From: Halieaceae bacterium
GTDB lineage: Bacteria > Pseudomonadota > Gammaproteobacteria > Pseudomonadales > Halieaceae
Direction of reading: 5' to 3'
DNA: 5,942 nt
NCBI GenBank assembly: GCA_002683395.1
Contig: NYTG01000069.1
Span: forward strand, 1 to 5,942
The notes beneath the pieces were generated by a model. That model did no database searches. It saw only the letters and a list, made by a program, of their open reading frames with translations, and had not been told where the DNA came from. Below, one piece after another: positions 5,461-5,942 of the stretch (the first letter of the stretch is position 1; each line of letters begins with the position of its first letter). Made by a program: the position numbers and the translations under genes.

Positions 5461-5942
5461 TCAGTGAGCGTTGATAAACTCAGCGGTCACCCGCGCACAG
5501 GCCTCGGGGGTCTCCAGCGGTAGCAGATGCCCACCGGGCAGAGAGGTCACACTCACCAGGCTGTTAAGCGATTTAGCCCAAGCAAGGCGCTGCGTATCGA
5601 GAACATTCGAGGTGTCTCCCGCTACGATCAGCACCGGGCAGGAGACTGACTTCAGCGACCCGGTCATCCTCGGCACTGAACGATAGATGCAGGCCTCCCA
5701 GGCGCCGCTGTGCCGCAAGACCAACTCACCCTCAGCCGTCTCGCGATGACCTGCTGCGACATAATCCATAAGCACTTCGTCGCGAATCTGAGTAAACACG
5801 CGCTTACTCCGGTAAAAATCGAAAGCTGCCTGTCGACTGGTAAAAGAATGCGGGCGCGCCAGCGCTCGCGCGACGATCGGCACCGCGTCAGGCTTGAAGA
5901 AGGAAAAAATTCGCGACCAAAACCAGATCCGGCTGGGCACCA
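5461..5942 (-). CDS. Alpha/beta-hydrolase fold protein, C-terminal part (partial)
   Basis: The frame runs from the right window edge to a TGA at 5461-5463, giving about 160 C-terminal residues. The GTG near the edge (5938-5940) is probably internal, since the nucleophile elbow and the first half of the fold are missing. The first ~90 visible residues are helical and aromatic, as in a cap or lid domain. CPVLIVAGDTSNVLD then gives the strand that normally ends in the catalytic acid, and LPGGHLLPLETPEACARVTAEFI gives the catalytic His loop (GGH) and final helix. The usual acid position of the G-x-x-D pattern holds Ser (GDTS), so the acid may be a neighbouring Asp or lie on another strand. The substrate is unknown. 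ppk1 follows on the same strand after 143 bp containing a dyad, so cotranscription is possible but uncertain. Confidence 0.85.
   Translation of the reverse strand, partial: VPSRIWFWSRIFSFFKPDAVPIVARALARPHSFTSRQAAFDFYRSKRVFTQIRDEVLMDYVAAGHRETAEGELVLRHSGAWEACIYRSVPRMTGSLKSVSCPVLIVAGDTSNVLDTQRLAWAKSLNSLVSVTSLPGGHLLPLETPEACARVTAEFINAH

Noticed and set aside
5471..5686. Plus-strand 71-codon frame opposite the hydrolase
   Set aside because: It is a shadow of the hydrolase coding frame.

Overview
The window looks like ordinary chromosome from a gammaproteobacterium, probably an aquatic or marine one. The signs are a moderately GC-rich sequence with sigma-70-type promoters, a tRNA-Arg(UCG) gene with an encoded CCA end, a PPK1 close to the E. 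coli enzyme in its key motifs, and a Bcr/CflA-type transporter. The taxon is an inference from gene style; no marker settles it. No insertion sequence, integrase, CRISPR array or phage gene is visible.

Layout from left to right. The 3' end of an unrecognised plus-strand gene (1-108) is followed by a possible 42-residue membrane miniprotein (152-280), a GC-rich hairpin, and tRNA-Arg(UCG) on the minus strand with a good promoter. A 230-bp intergenic stretch between the tRNA and the next gene carries that tRNA promoter, an inverted repeat and a likely start region for plus-strand genes. These are a 117-residue protein of unknown function (653-1006) and, overlapping its stop codon, a 12-helix MFS drug/proton antiporter (1003-2211). 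A WYL-domain transcription regulator of the BrxR/CapW architecture follows (2304-3164).

On the minus strand, ppk1 (polyphosphate kinase, 3167-5317) runs convergently into the regulator with only 2 bp between the stop codons. Upstream of ppk1, on the same strand, lies the C-terminal part of an alpha/beta-hydrolase (5461-5942), cut by the window edge. The 143 bp between them hold an 8-bp inverted repeat next to a candidate -10 box.

The genes do not form one obvious pathway. The 117-residue protein and the transporter look translationally coupled. The regulator may control them, itself or a distant locus. PPK1 makes polyphosphate for storage and stress response. The most notable points are an orphan defence-type WYL regulator with no defence genes beside it, the unknown protein coupled to the exporter, and a terminator-like hairpin lying inside a basic C-terminal extension of PPK1. 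I found no convincing new multi-gene system.
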